Shown here piece by piece: positions 18,601-29,300 of a stretch of DNA of 64,000 nucleotides. A model generated the notes under the pieces. The model searched no databases. It was not told the origin of the DNA and saw only the letters and a list, made by a program, of their open reading frames with translations. The DNA is from Bacillus pumilus (GTDB taxonomy: Bacteria > Bacillota > Bacilli > Bacillales > Bacillaceae), in contig NZ_CP101833.1 of assembly GCF_024498355.1 (NCBI RefSeq), positions 353,001 to 417,000 of the forward strand, read 5' to 3'. The position numbers were made by a program, and so were the translations under genes. Positions within the stretch are counted from its first letter, which is position 1, and every line of letters begins with the position of its first letter.

Positions 18601-20323
18601 GACGGCAAATGGCAAAGTCGATCTCAAAGCGTTGCCAGCTCCAAATATGGAAGCGGATCAAACGGCATACGAAGCCCCAAGAGACGAAGTCGAAACGCTT
18701 CTTTGTGCCATTTGGGCAGACGTGCTAGGCGTGAGCCAAGTCGGCATTCACGATCATTTCTTTTTCCTTGGCGGAGATTCGATTAAAGGCATTCAAATGG
18801 CGAGCAGGCTCACGCAAGAGGGCTGGAAGCTTGATATGAAGCTGCTATTCCAATATCCAACGATTGCGGAGCTCCGTCCATATATCGAAGAAGCTGATCA
18901 AATGACAGCTGACCAATCACCTGTCGAAGGGGAAGTCATTTTGACGCCGATTCAGCGCTGGTTCTTTGAACGAAACTTTAGCAGTCAGCATCATTGGAAT
19001 CAATCCGTTATGCTTCATGCCCCAAAAAGTTTAAATGAAGCGATCGTCAAGCAAGTGTTGGAGCAGCTGATGATCCATCACGATGCATTGCGGTTGATTT
19101 ATCCATTGGAAGAAGGACGCATCATCCAGCGTCATCGTGGAGTAGAGGAAAACAATGTGGCAGTTGACGTGATTGAAGTAAAAGGGGAGCTCACGCAGCA
19201 AATCCAGCAGGTAGAAAAGCTGGCAAATGAAGTGCAGGCGAGTATTTCTTTAACAGAGGGCCCATTAGTGAAACCTGCTATTTTCCGAACGGAGCAGGGA
19301 GATCACCTATTGCTTGCCGTACACCATCTTGTCATCGATGGTGTGTCATGGCGTATTTTCCTTGAAGACTTCATGGCTCTTTATGAACAGTCGAAGCGCG
19401 GGGAGGTCCTGACACTTCCTGAAAAAACACATTCATTCCAAGAATATGCCCAGAGGCTGACAGAATACGCTGTGTCAGATGACCTGCTAGCGGAAAGAGC
19501 CTATTGGAAAAAGGTACTTTCACATTCAGTCACACCGCTTCAGAAGAATCATGTCACGGAGGATCAACGAATGCTTCATACGCAGACAATTCGATTTACA
19601 TTGTCTGAAGAGGAAACGCACAGCCTCCTGACGGGTGTACACGAGGCCTATCACACAGATATAAACGATATTTTGCTGACAGCATTAGGATTATCGATGA
19701 AAGAGTGGACAGGTGAAGACAGACATTTGATTCACCTTGAAGGGCACGGAAGAGAAGAAATCCTTCCGGCGGTCAATGTGTCGCGGACTATTGGCTGGTT
19801 TACAAGCATGTATCCTGTGTTACTGGATATGTCGCATGCAGACGATCTTTCTTATCAAATCAAGCATTTAAAAGAGGAACTCAGGCACATTCCGAACAAA
19901 GGGATCGGTTATGGCATTTTAAAATATTTAACACCTGACAAAATGAAGGGGGATATCGCCTTTGATGTCACACCGGACATCAGCTTTAACTACCTTGGCC
20001 AGTTTGATGAACAGATCGGCGGCGGTGAACTGAATCGATCCGCATGGCATGCAGGTCAATCGCTTAGTCCTGAATCAGAGAAACCTCATGCACTAGATAT
20101 TGTTGGTTTTGTTGAACAAAGCATGCTCCATGTGACGATTTCATATCATCACCTTGAATTTGAAGAACATACGATGGAACAGTTCAAGGATCTCCTAGAA
20201 AAGAATGTGAAGGTCCTGATCTCTCATTGTGTATCACAGAATGAGACCCAAATCACACCTAGTGATGTAGGGGATGATGATCTCACGATGGATGAACTTG
20301 AAAAGCTAATGGATATATTTTAA
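9608..20323 (+). CDS. srfAA: Surfactin/pumilacidin-type NRPS subunit A (modules 1-3)
   Basis: This 3571-residue synthetase has domain order Cstart-A-T-C-A-T-C-A-T-E, as in B. subtilis SrfAA. The starter C domain (HHIVADG near residue 135) would attach a beta-hydroxy fatty acid. Adenylation pocket residues read by motif alignment are DAKDLGVVDK (module 1, Glu), DAFMLGMIFK (module 2, Leu) and DAWFLGNVVK (module 3, Leu). Carrier serines lie in GGHSLKAM (near 1004), GGHSLRGM (near 2037) and GGDSIKGI (near 3057). The final E domain (HHLVIDGVSWRI) makes D-Leu3. AGAGGCGGAG precedes ATG 9608. Its third A-T unit is almost identical to that of srfAB. The leader carries ComA-like sites and a c-di-GMP riboswitch. 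Confidence 0.95.
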   Translation: MNTVYYPLTHAQKRVFYTERFYPGTSISNLGGFARLRSVSGLNPSLVVDVLQEYIRQTDSLRLRLVYRNEQGEPVQYIKPYEKQPIRMVKGWSEEDVRAWANEQIREPMPLIDSPLIEFTVFQISDQECWLFCKAHHIVADGISIILMGNRIIDLYHDMLHGGDILPVEEISFVDHIMSEQAYESSKRFQKDRAFWNGQFDHIPDFASLKPHKGYEMSLHAERFSGDIPDSLKEKLRVFCEEQKVSMLSMFMSTVYIYLHRFSGMEDVVLGTFMGNRTNAKEKKMIGMFVSTIPMRASVHGSQSFLDFVKQVMADQMKILRHQKYPYNLLMNDLREREGFTGRLFDISLEYQVMQWQKKENLSFITEPIFSGSGMNDISIHVKDRWDTDTLTIDLDYRTDLFSEEDMSKMFDRFTILLEAAVSQPDQLIGTLPLLSAGEQKELLQLSEGESFELPAAKPVHQLFDEAANKYAERAAVVAENGTFTYGELYQKAEKLARFLQMKGISRDVPVAVLMDRTAAAMVAIFGILKAGGAYVPIDPALPEERIQFIVEDSGASIVLTEESLAQKYTALSEKMIVQQHILLDDGLLPELVDQTVPEDLAYMIYTSGTTGKPKGVMIEHLQLHHLVHALHHEMYQGASELQMALLAPFHFDASVKQIFAALLFGHTLHIVPRESTRNGVQLAAYYQKHQIEAADGTPAHVQLLLAADLSGLSLTHMLIGGEALPAKAAQSLIEAVRMSQPDFNLWNVYGPTETCVDAAVHRLDLNELRELSEQRYVSIGKPLGHHRIYILNEHDQLQVQGAAGELCIAGIGVGRGYVNQPELTEQVFTGDPFSPHDRMYRTGDLVRWLPDGTIDYLGRMDDQVKIRGYRIETGEIEAVMEQVEGVGQAVVLVVGEADGEKALSAYYQVQQEGVSVNTLQAAIKQQLPAYMMPLYFKELDVFPLTVSGKVDRRALAALKGDKAVSAVYVAPRNDVETELVRMWEEVLDQEKIGVYDSFFDRGGHSLKAMTVLTHIERTFQVEVPLSVLFEQQTIAALAAYIEQAEKSAQTVIPKAPIAADYPLSPPQQRIYMVSQLEQSIAYHMPAVVRLKGTLQREKLTEAFERLITRHDILRTSFHTIKGVPRQRVAPSVPFQIEQLTGGTMEENMHRFVRPFDLACAPLLRIGLQSIHDQEHLLFFDMHHLISDGLSIDLMLRELSDAYEGSVKAPLKLQYQDYAVWQEHQADQGFQKEEAFWLQEFSGDIPALQLLTDHQRPALQSFAGDRVIKEIDETLKEQLQELAANHHTTLYTVLLSAYYTLLAKYTGQKEFVVGTPTAGRVHADLNDMIGMFVQTLALRSEVDPNRTMTQLIEHVKEKTMKAFEHQQYPFERLLEKLNVQRDFSRHPLFDTVFTLTPDHSPAQHIGEMQVEVEETNFHIAKFDLTLQAMESGHGVSFVLDYSTALFKRHTAEQMLKHYVYLLEQMVKTPEEAIRSYRLLSEQEAEAQLNRWNPLPTPYPAEETIVTQFEAQVQQHGQKPALQCKGEVLSYQELNDRVNQLAHYLRENGFEKGMKAALFFERSNEMVLSVLAVLKAGGVYVPIDPDFPDERVKYFLSDSDAQFLLTHQVLRHRSVLTAFEGTIIETEDQAVDQQSKRNTAVRVSPEDLANLTYTSGTTGKPKGNMVTHRNILRTVKQSNYLTIHHEDTVMSLSNYVFDAFMFDVFGALLNGAKLIVLPKDNILNMNELSGAIEKERVSILMITTALFHLLIDMKKDSLKNVRKVLFGGERASVPHVVSALETVGEDKLVHMYGPSESTIFTTYYPVNRIEEQALSIPIGKPVSQTAVYIVDEFGHVQPPGVAGELCVAGDGLVKGYYGQPELTSGKFVENPFRPGENMYKTGDLARWLSNGDIEFIGRIDHQVKIRGQRIELGEIEHQLLRHPQLKEAVVIAASNDTLCAYFTAEGSVSLSDLREQVGRELPVYMIPAFFMQLDELPLTGNGKVDRRALPAPDLSEHAANEYAPPQSETERSLAHIWEEVLEVPQIGRHDHFFECGGHSLRGMKMLNRLYEEMQVELTLKSLFESPTLEAFALVVDQAEQKEIKRVEKVEEAAYYPVTSAQKRLYVLEKMTDAEQSYHMPAALKLKGVFDEKRFEQAIEQLVRRHEAFRTSFDFVQGEPVQRIEENVSVDIEKIEGNGRDIQQLMNDFIRPFDLEKAPLLRVGLVSVSVNVHYLLIDMHHIISDGASVGILIEELSTLYRGDKLEDLPVQYKDYAVWSKSEASAAQKGAEQAFWLEQLHGELPVLALPEDLPRPKVQTFAGDRIAFTIDGSLKAQLDELVRSLNSTTYTVLLACYSTLLSKLARQEDIMIGSPVVGRTHPDIQSVIGMFVNTLALRTKPAGHQTFAEFASNVHQLVLEANEHQLYPFEELVDQVQTIRDTSRHPIFDVVFSMENADIRDLSMDGLHIVPQPFEENIAKFDLTLTGNESPDQIELVFDFNSAIFHQSSIEKWKEYFLYLIEQMVSAPDQSLDQMQLLSPQQQRKLLGEWSGPVLDVPSDQTVHALIEAQAHEAPHQKAATFCGSSWTYEELNNRANVVASRLISNGTKPGDRVGILTRPSLDMTAAVLGILKAGAAFVPIDADYPAQRIAYMLEDCGAEVLLIQKELNAPTSFTGHVLLIEDAAEGGTQNVQVDVKPTDLAYMIYTSGTTGQPKGVMVEHQSLVNLAFWHNDAFRVTNKDRTAKYAGFGFDASIWEMFPTWIAGAELHIIDEAIRLDMIKLNTYFNDEGITIAFLPTQLCEQFMSMDNHSLRYLLTGGDKLKQVKPVRYKLVNNYGPTENTVVATSGIINPDQGTLPIGTAIANTRFYIMGSLYDLSPPGVPGELVIAGEGLARGYWNLPEETDKRFVRDPFYPGERMYRTGDLVKWTDDGELIYLGRKDHQVNVRGFRIELSEIEAQLLELDSVKEAVVTTVKDASDQDALAAYVITENGTKDLKESLKRTLPEYMVPSWIINLDQFPMTANGKVDLKALPAPNMEADQTAYEAPRDEVETLLCAIWADVLGVSQVGIHDHFFFLGGDSIKGIQMASRLTQEGWKLDMKLLFQYPTIAELRPYIEEADQMTADQSPVEGEVILTPIQRWFFERNFSSQHHWNQSVMLHAPKSLNEAIVKQVLEQLMIHHDALRLIYPLEEGRIIQRHRGVEENNVAVDVIEVKGELTQQIQQVEKLANEVQASISLTEGPLVKPAIFRTEQGDHLLLAVHHLVIDGVSWRIFLEDFMALYEQSKRGEVLTLPEKTHSFQEYAQRLTEYAVSDDLLAERAYWKKVLSHSVTPLQKNHVTEDQRMLHTQTIRFTLSEEETHSLLTGVHEAYHTDINDILLTALGLSMKEWTGEDRHLIHLEGHGREEILPAVNVSRTIGWFTSMYPVLLDMSHADDLSYQIKHLKEELRHIPNKGIGYGILKYLTPDKMKGDIAFDVTPDISFNYLGQFDEQIGGGELNRSAWHAGQSLSPESEKPHALDIVGFVEQSMLHVTISYHHLEFEEHTMEQFKDLLEKNVKVLISHCVSQNETQITPSDVGDDDLTMDELEKLMDIF
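17174..18973 (+). repeat. A-T segment nearly identical to 27891-29690 (copy 1)
   Basis: About 1.8 kb covering the module-3 adenylation and carrier domains aligns to srfAB module 6 at a constant offset of 10717 bases without indels. Only about 19 of 600 residues differ by my reading. Similarity stops abruptly in the preceding C domain and the following E domain. This points to recent gene conversion or duplication between the two D-Leu modules. Confidence 0.9.
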
Positions 20324-20342
20324 GCAAATGAAGAGGTGGACT

Positions 20343-23300
20343 ATGAGCAAACAGAAAATTCAAAAGGTATATCCTTTAACACCAATGCAAGAAGGCATGC
20401 TGTATCATGCCATGCTAGACCCTAATTCCTCCTCTTATTTCACACAGCTTGAGCTTGGAATAAGCGGAGAGTTTGATCTCGATCTTTTTGAAAAGAGTCT
20501 CAATGAGCTTATACGGACATATGACATTCTCCGTACAGCCTTTGTCTATCAGCAATTGCAAAAGCCTCGTCAGGTTGTACTAGCTGAACGTCATCTAGAT
20601 GTGTATAGAGAGGATCTATCTCATCTGAATCATCAGGAGCAGCAAAAGGTATTAGATCAATATAAAAAGCAATTGAGAAAGCAAGGATTTCACTTAACGA
20701 ATGATCTGTTGTTGAAAGTCGCTGTTTTTCAATTAAATGAAACAAACTGGCATCTCATTTGGAGCAACCATCACATCATCATGGATGGTTGGTCCATGGG
20801 TGTTTTGATGAAAAAACTGTTTCATTACTATGAATCTTACCGAAACGGACGAACGCCTGACCGCTCACAAGGTAAGCCTTATGCAGACTATATCCAGTGG
20901 CTTGGAAAACAAAACAAACAAGAAGCGGAAGGCTATTGGAAGGAGCGTCTAGACGGTGCTGTTCAGCATCAAGGGCTGCTTCATCAGAAAGAGACGAACG
21001 GGCAATACGACCATCAGGAATCGACGTTCACATGGGATGCTGACATGGTACAAGCCATTCAAGATGCAGCAAGACAATGCCAAGTGACAGCACCGAACCT
21101 GTTTCAAGCTGTCTGGTCCGTTCTTTTAGGCACATATCATGCGGCAGATGATGTCACATTCGGAACGGTCGTATCGGGAAGGCCTCCAAGTGTGTCTGGG
21201 ATTGAGCGCATGGCAGGGCTGTTTATCAATACGATACCAGTCCGGGTGACATTGGATCAGGAGCAGACTTTCAAACAACTGTTTCAAAAGGTTCAGCAGC
21301 ATGCCCTGGAAGCGGAAAGCTATGATTTTATGCCGCTTTATGAGATTCAGCAAAAGACAGCCGGTGGAGGACAGCTCTTCGATCACTTGGTTGGGTTTGA
21401 GAACTATCCTTTAGATCAAGAGCTGTCTGGTGACACCATGTCTGCACGTCTTGGTTTCTCGATTGATGTAAAGGATGGATTTGAACAAACGAATTTCGAT
21501 TTGAATGTCCTTGTCTATCCAGGTAAAACGTGGACATTGAAAATGAAATACAATGCAATAGCTTTTGAAGAACAGGTGATTGGAAATATCTCTAAACACC
21601 TGACCCATCTCATGAAGCAAATCATCCAAAACCCTGACGTACGCCTTCATGAAGTGACATGTATGACGGAAGAAGAAAAGCAGCAGATTGAAGCGTGGAA
21701 CAAGACAGAGCGAGATTATCCGAAGCACCTGTCCATTCCTGAGCTTCTCAAGGAACGCATCAAGGCGCAGCCTGACCATCTGGCATTAGTCGAAGGAGAT
21801 CGAGCATTCACATATGAAGAGCTTGGACAAGAAATCCATCAATTAGCTGGCAGTCTGGTTGAAAACGGTGTACAGCCCGAGGATGCTGTCGCGGTGTATA
21901 TGAACCGATCAGCAGATGCGGTCATCGCCATTTTAGCAGTTCTTCATGCAGGGGCTGCTTATGTACCGATTGATCCATCCCAGCCTGAGGAGAGAATCCA
22001 ATTTATGCTTGAAGACAGCGGCGTATCGATTTTGCTTTATGCTGACAGTCAGCCGCCAGTTTACGAAAACATCAAGGCTATTCATGTGACAGAAATGTCT
22101 AATTGCTCAAACGTGGACTTCTCAGTCCGGACGTTTCCTTCTCAATTGGCGTATATCATGTATACGTCGGGCTCAACTGGACGGCCAAAAGGTGTTCAAA
22201 TTGAGCATCAGCATATTGTGAGATTAGCATGTTCTCAGGAAAAATTGGGTTTGAACGCTTCGGATCGTATGGCGCATACAGGGGCAATCAGCTTTGATGC
22301 CATTACCTTTGAAATCTTCACCACGCTGCTGGGTGGTGCGACGCTTTATCCTGTTGACCGTAATACTTTATTGGATATCAATCGATTCGAACAATTTATT
22401 CAAACACATCAGATCTCGGCGCTCTTTTTAACGACTGGATTATTTAATCAGCTGGCTCAGCAGCGGCCGCAGATGTTCAAAGGATTAACCACATTAATCA
22501 CAGGCGGCGATGTGATCAATGTGAAGAGTGCAGAGCTTGTGAAAAAGAATCATCCAGCACTTGTATTACTGAATGCATATGGCCCGACAGAAAATACAAC
22601 GATCTCGACCATTTATGAAGTGAGAGGGAATGAAACGGGCACGATCCCAATTGGTCAGCCGATTCATCATTCGTCAGCCTACATTTTAGATGACTATCAA
22701 AGACTTCAGCCAATTGGAGCGCCAGGAGAGCTGTATGTCGGCGGTGATGGTGTCTCAAGAGGATATCTCCATCGTCCAGATTTGACCAATCAAGTATTCA
22801 TGGCAGACCCTTTTAAGCCGGCAGGACGTTTGTATCGAACGGGGGATTTGGCTAGGTATGGCGCGGATGGCCAGATTGAATTCCTCGGCCGGAAAGATGA
22901 TCAAGTGAAAATTCGCGGCTTCCGTATTGAGCTCGGTGAAATTGAAACGATGCTTCAGCAAGAGACTGGCATAGATGATGCGGTTGTACTCGTCCATGAG
23001 TCTTCTTCAGATGAAAAGGAAATCACCGCTTACTTCACGGGGACTATGACAGAAGAAGAGGTGAGAGCTTTATTCAATCAAGAGCTACCAGCTTATATGG
23101 TGCCGCACCATGTGATGAAGCTCGATGCCTTTGCGCTTACAGCGAACGGAAAGGTAGACCGAAAAGCCTTACCAAAGCCAGACGAAGCGCATCGTGAAGA
23201 GATCAAGATCATTCCGCCTAAAACCGAAACGGAAAAGGCACTCGCTCAAATTTGGGAGGAGCTCCTTGGGAAAACGATTGGAGTAAACGAGCATTTCTTC

Positions 23301-26300
23301 ATGGCTGGGGGACATTCTCTAAAAGCGATGATGATGTCAGCGAAGATTCAAGAGGTGTTTCAAAAGGAAGTCCCGATTCAAGTGATTTTTGAGAAGCCAA
23401 CGATTTGTTCACTTGCGGCATATATCGATCAGGACGGTCAAGAAGAACAGGGCCATCCGATCTTGCCAGCAACGCAGGCGGAAGAATATCCGGTGTCGCC
23501 AGCTCAGCGCCGCTTATACATTTTGCAGACACTCGAACCTGACAGCACGAACTATCATATTCCGATCGTATTAACACTTGAAGGTGTACTCGATCATCAG
23601 CGGCTCAGCTCAGCGTTTGATCAGTTGATCCAAACGCATGAAATTTTGAGAACGAGTTTTCATATGAACGGAGAAGACATTGTACAAAGGGTGCATGAAC
23701 GTGCTGCATTTGACCTTCCCGTCCATGACATAAAGGAAGAAGATGCAGAGGCGTTTCTTACTGAACGTCAATCACCATTTGATTTGACAGCCGCACCCCT
23801 TTTACGAGCGCAGCTGTTGAAAGTCAATGAAAACCGTCATCTTCTAGTATTGGAAGCACATCATCTCATTACAGATGGCAGCTCCATGAAGACGTTCATT
23901 CAAGATTTGGCGAAGGCCTATGATGGAGAAGCACTTGCAGAAAGAGCCATTCATTATAAAGATTACGCTGTCTGGCAGTTAAGTGAAGAAGAGACGGAGA
24001 AACAGCGGGAGCATGAAGCGTATTGGCTAAAGCAATTCGAAGGAGAATTACCGGTTTTAGATTTACCAACAGACTATCCGCGTCCAGCCGAACGTGATTT
24101 TGCCGGAGAACGAGTGATGTTTGGCTGTGATCAAGTGACGACTCAGCGCATTCATGAATTGCTTCAGAAAACAGATACGACCTTGTATATGTTCTTGTTA
24201 TCTGCATTTCAAGTGCTGCTCGCTTCTTATAGTGGGCAGGAAGATATCATCGTTGGTTCCCCTGTTGCAGGGCGGACACACCCTGATATACAGGACATGC
24301 CGGGGATGTTCATCAATACCATTGCGATGCGCGGGAAACCAGAACAAACCAAATCATTTTTACAGCTGCTTGAAGAAATAAAAGAAACGAGTGTCGAGGC
24401 TTTTGCACATCAAAGCTATCCACTCGAAGAGCTAATTGCACGTCTTCCGCTAGATCGTGATACAACTCGGAGCCCGCTCTTTAGCGTTTCGTTTAATATG
24501 CAGAACATGGAGGTTCCAGCTCTAAGGCTCGGCGATCTTCACATATCGCCTTATGCCATTCAGCATCGCTCGGTCAAATTTGATTTGTCTCTAGAGGCAT
24601 TTGAACGTGAGGGAGAATTAAAACTGAGCCTTGACTATGCAACGGCATTATTTAAAGAGGAGACCGTCCGCCGGTTAGGAACTCATCTTCTGGCGATTAT
24701 TCGTGAGGCGATCCACCATCCGGATGAACAGATCGGCTTGCTCAATATACTGGACCAGCATGAGCAAATGGAGCGGTTGGAGAAAAAAGATGAAGGGCAA
24801 ACGAATCGTCATGAGCCATTTCATGTCCAATTTTCACGTCAGGCAAAGGAAACGCCAGATGCCATTGCGGTCATGGATGATCAAAGGAAGCTCACCTATC
24901 GCGAGCTTGATGACATGTCAAATGCACTTAGCAGTGAACTGAAGATTAGAGGCGTAGAGAAAGAAAGTACTGTGGCGCTCATCCTTGATCGCTCTGTTTA
25001 TGTCATCGTCTCAATGCTCGGTGTGATGAAAGCAGGAGGTGCATTTGTACCAATTGATCCGGCTTTTCCTGCCGAACGTATCCGCTATACATTAGAAGAT
25101 TCAGGTGCACAAGTCATCGTCACAAATGAGACGCATACCCATTCATATAAGGATCAGCAGTCTCTTCAAGTGGTACATGTCGAAAAAGCAGTGCACCAAA
25201 ACCATTCGTTAGATCTGCCGGATGTATCGGTTGATCAGCTCGCTTATGTGATTTATACATCTGGTACAACAGGGAAGCCGAAGGGTGTACAGCTTACGCA
25301 TCGTAATCTATCACACTACGTCACCTGGCTGACAAATGAGGTAACACTGCAAGAATATGATCGAACTGCACTGCTTTCTTCTTATGCATACGATCTCGGT
25401 TACACAAGCATTTTCCCTGTCTTAAAAGCAGGGGGTACACTCTATGTTCCTCGTGAAGATGTGTATACAGACCCTGTGCGTCTCATGCGTTTCATTGATG
25501 AGCAAGAATTGACTTATATCAAAATGACACCATCCCTATTTCATATGATGGCAGATTCTAAGAATCATGAATTTGACGCTTTACGCCTTGTTGTACTTGG
25601 AGGAGAATCCATTGTCCCTGAGGATGTTGAGACATTTATGAAGCAGCATCCATGCGTTGCAGTGATGAACCATTATGGTCCAACAGAGACAACCATCGGA
25701 ACAGTGACCAAGCTGATCACACCGCATGAGCTGGACACTTTAAAGGAACGCTCTATAATCGGGCAGCCAATTGCTCATACAAGAGCGCTCGTATGCAATC
25801 GAGAGCAGCGCCTTGTCCCTTATGGCGCACCGGGAGAGCTTTATATATCTGGGGAAGGCGTGTCGAAAGGGTATTTGAATCAGCCTGAATTAACAGCAGA
25901 GCGTTTTCTTGAAAATCCATTTTCCCCTCAAGAGCGGATGTATCGGACAGGGGATTTGGTCAGACAGCATGCAAATGGAGACATTGAGTTTCTTGGAAGA
26001 GTAGATGATCAAGTGAAAATCCGCGGCTACCGAATTGAGAAACAAGAAATTGAGCATGCCGCGCGTGCACTTTCAACCCTTCAAGAAGTGTATGTCAAAG
26101 TGCTTCACCTGTCCCGTTTACCTGAGCTTGCGCTATATTACACAGCGCCTGAACACATTGGAACGCTGGCGTTTAGAGAAAAGCTTGCGGAGGCACTGCC
26201 GGATTATATGATTCCAACCTATTTTGTCAAAGTGGATCACATTCCGCTCACACAAAACGGAAAGGTGGATGCGAAGTCTCTGCCGCTTCCACATGAGGTG

Positions 26301-29300
26301 CATATGAACCGTACGGCGCACGTAGCACCAGAAACGGTACTTGAGCAAACGCTTTGTGCCATTTGGTCAGATGTTCTTGGGGTTGAACAAATCGGTGTTC
26401 ATGACCATTTCTTTGAATTAGGAGGTCACTCCCTCAAAGGCATGGTACTCATTTCGAAGATGCAAGCCAAGCTAAACAAGCATGTGCCACTCAAAGTCCT
26501 TTTTGAAAAGCCAACCATACGGGCGATGGCCGCATACTTGGAAGAAGCTGATTCTTCGGTCGTCACATCCATTCAGTCAGCGGAAAAGCAAGATTTCTAT
26601 CCCGTCTCTTCCGCACAAAAGCGTATGTATGTGTTACAGCAGCTGCATCCAGACGCAGTCACCTACCATATGCCAGCCGTTTTAATGATGGAAGGAAGCC
26701 TTGATCTGCAGCAGCTGGAAGAAGCGCTTCAAGCTTTAATCGAAAGACATGAATCTTTGCGGACAGCCTTTGTGGAAATTGACGGTGTGCCAGTCCAAAA
26801 AGTTTATCGCCAGGTACCGTTTACGTTAGAGGTTGTTGAAATACAGAGCGATCAGGAGCAATCTGTCGTAGAGGAATTCATCACACCATTCTCATTACAA
26901 CAGGCACCATTAATGAGAGCGAGAGTGGCAAAGCTTTCTGATGAGAAATTTGTGTTCATGATGGATATCCACCATATCATTGCAGATGGTGTCACACGCA
27001 GTCTGCTCGTTCAAGAATTGGCAGAGCTGTATGAGAAAAGGGCGTTACCGCCAGTTCAGCTGCACTACAAGGATTATGCGGTATGGCAGCAGGAGGAAAA
27101 ACAGCAAGTATCGCTTGAAAAACAGCGGCAGTATTGGCTGGAGCAATATGCACAACCTCCAGAAGATTTGGCGCTTCCGCTTGATTTTCCGCGCCCTAGT
27201 GTTCAGTCATTTGAAGGAGACCGAGTCGATAGATGGTTATCTGCTGAAAAAACGCAGTCCATCAAAACGCTCATGGCTGAAAAAGGTGTGAGCTTGAACA
27301 TGGTGATGCAAACCGCGTTTGCCATTTTCCTTCATAAATTAACTGGGCAGACAGATATCGTGATAGGCGCTGTGACAGCAGGACGTACACGTGCTTCACT
27401 CGAACGGATTCCAGGCATGTTTGTGAATACACTGGCCCTTCGAAATGAATTGCAGCTGGAAGAAACCGCCGAGCACCTGCTTGAAAAAATGAAAGATCGC
27501 AACCTATCAGCCTATGAACATCAAGGATTCCCGTTTGAGGAATTGGTTTCACAGTTAGATCTTCCGAAAGACACGAGCCGCAATCCATTGTTTAGTGTCA
27601 TGCTGACAACGGATGACCGTGACTTGACGTTACCAGATCTGAAACTGAATGGACTAAAGCTCTCCCAAAAGCAGCAGGACACGGTTCATGCAAAATTCGA
27701 CTTAACTCTTGGTGTATTTGAAGAACAAGATCAAGTGGGCCTGCGCTTTGAGTATGCAGCGGCACTGTTTAAAAAGAGTACCATGCAGCGCTGGAGTCGA
27801 TATTTTGAACAAATCATAGACGAAATGCTGGCTAAGCTGAATCAGCCAATTTCAGCGCTATCTATCTTAACGAAAGAAGAAAAGAAGGAACTGCTCGGCG
27901 AATGGTCAGGACCGGTCCTCGACGTCCCGTCAGATCAAACCGTTCATGCATTGATTGAGGCACAGGCACATGAAGCACCTCATCAAAAAGCGGCGACCTT
28001 CTGCGGAACCAGCTGGACATATGAAGAACTGAATAACCGGGCAAATGTAGTCGCTTCAAGACTCATCTCAAACGGCACAAAACCAGGAGATCGCGTCGGC
28101 ATTCTCACCCGCCCGTCCCTTGACATGACGGCCGCCGTCCTTGGCATCCTCAAGGCTGGTGCGGCATTCGTGCCGATTGATGCCGATTATCCAGCGCAGC
28201 GCATTGCATACATGCTGGAAGACTGCGGGGCAGAAGTGCTTCTTATCCAAAAAGAGCTCAATGCACCAACTTCTTTCACAGGTCACGTTCTGTTGATAGA
28301 AGATGCCGCAGAAGGAGAAGCACAAGACGTTCAGGTTGATGTCAAACCAACTGATCTCGCATATATGATTTACACATCCGGGACGACTGGACAGCCGAAG
28401 GGTGTCATGGTCGAGCACCAGTCACTCGTGAATCTTGCTTTCTGGCACAATGATGCCTTCCAGGTGACGAATGAAGATCGAACCGCCAAATATGCCGGCT
28501 TTGGCTTTGACGCCTCCATTTGGGAGATGTTCCCGACATGGATCGCCGGCGCAGAGCTGCACATTATCGACGAAGGGATTCGCCTCGATATGATCAAGCT
28601 CAATACGTATTTCAATGACGAAGGCATCACCATTGCGTTCCTGCCAACTCAGCTATGTGAGCAGTTTATGTCGATGGACAATCACTCTCTGCGCTACTTA
28701 CTGACAGGCGGAGACAAGCTGAAACAGGTGAAGCCCGTTCGATACAAACTAGTGAATAACTACGGCCCGACTGAAAATACGGTCGTGGCGACAAGCGGTA
28801 TCATCAATTCAGATCAAGGCACGCTTCCTATCGGAACAGCGATTGCCAATACTCGTTTTTACATTTTGGGTTCGTTATATGACCTCTCGCCGCCAGGCGT
28901 ACCGGGTGAGCTCGTCATTGCGGGGAAAGGACTGGCAAGAGGGTACTGGAATCTCCCAGAGGAGACGGACGAACGATTTGTACGAGATCCATTTTATCCA
29001 GAGGAGCGCATGTACCGCACAGGCGATTTGGTGAAATGGACAGAGGATGGCGAGCTCATCTATCTCGGCAGAAAAGACCATCAGGTCAATGTCCGCGGCT
29101 TCCGTATTGAGCTGTCGGAAATTGAAGCTCAGCTGCTTGAACTGGATTCAGTAAAAGAAGCAGTCGTGACAACGGTGAAAGATGCAAGCGATCAAGACGC
29201 CCTTGCCGCATATGTCATCACGGAGAATGGAACAGAAGACTTAAAAGAAAGCTTAAAACGCACCTTGCCAGAATATATGGTGCCACCATGGATCATAAGC

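Noticed and set aside
23389..23574. 61-codon overlapping frame in srfAB as an actual comS gene
   Set aside because: It lies in the right place and frame, but has only a TTG start with no ribosome-binding site and no ComS resemblance. Reported as an absence instead.
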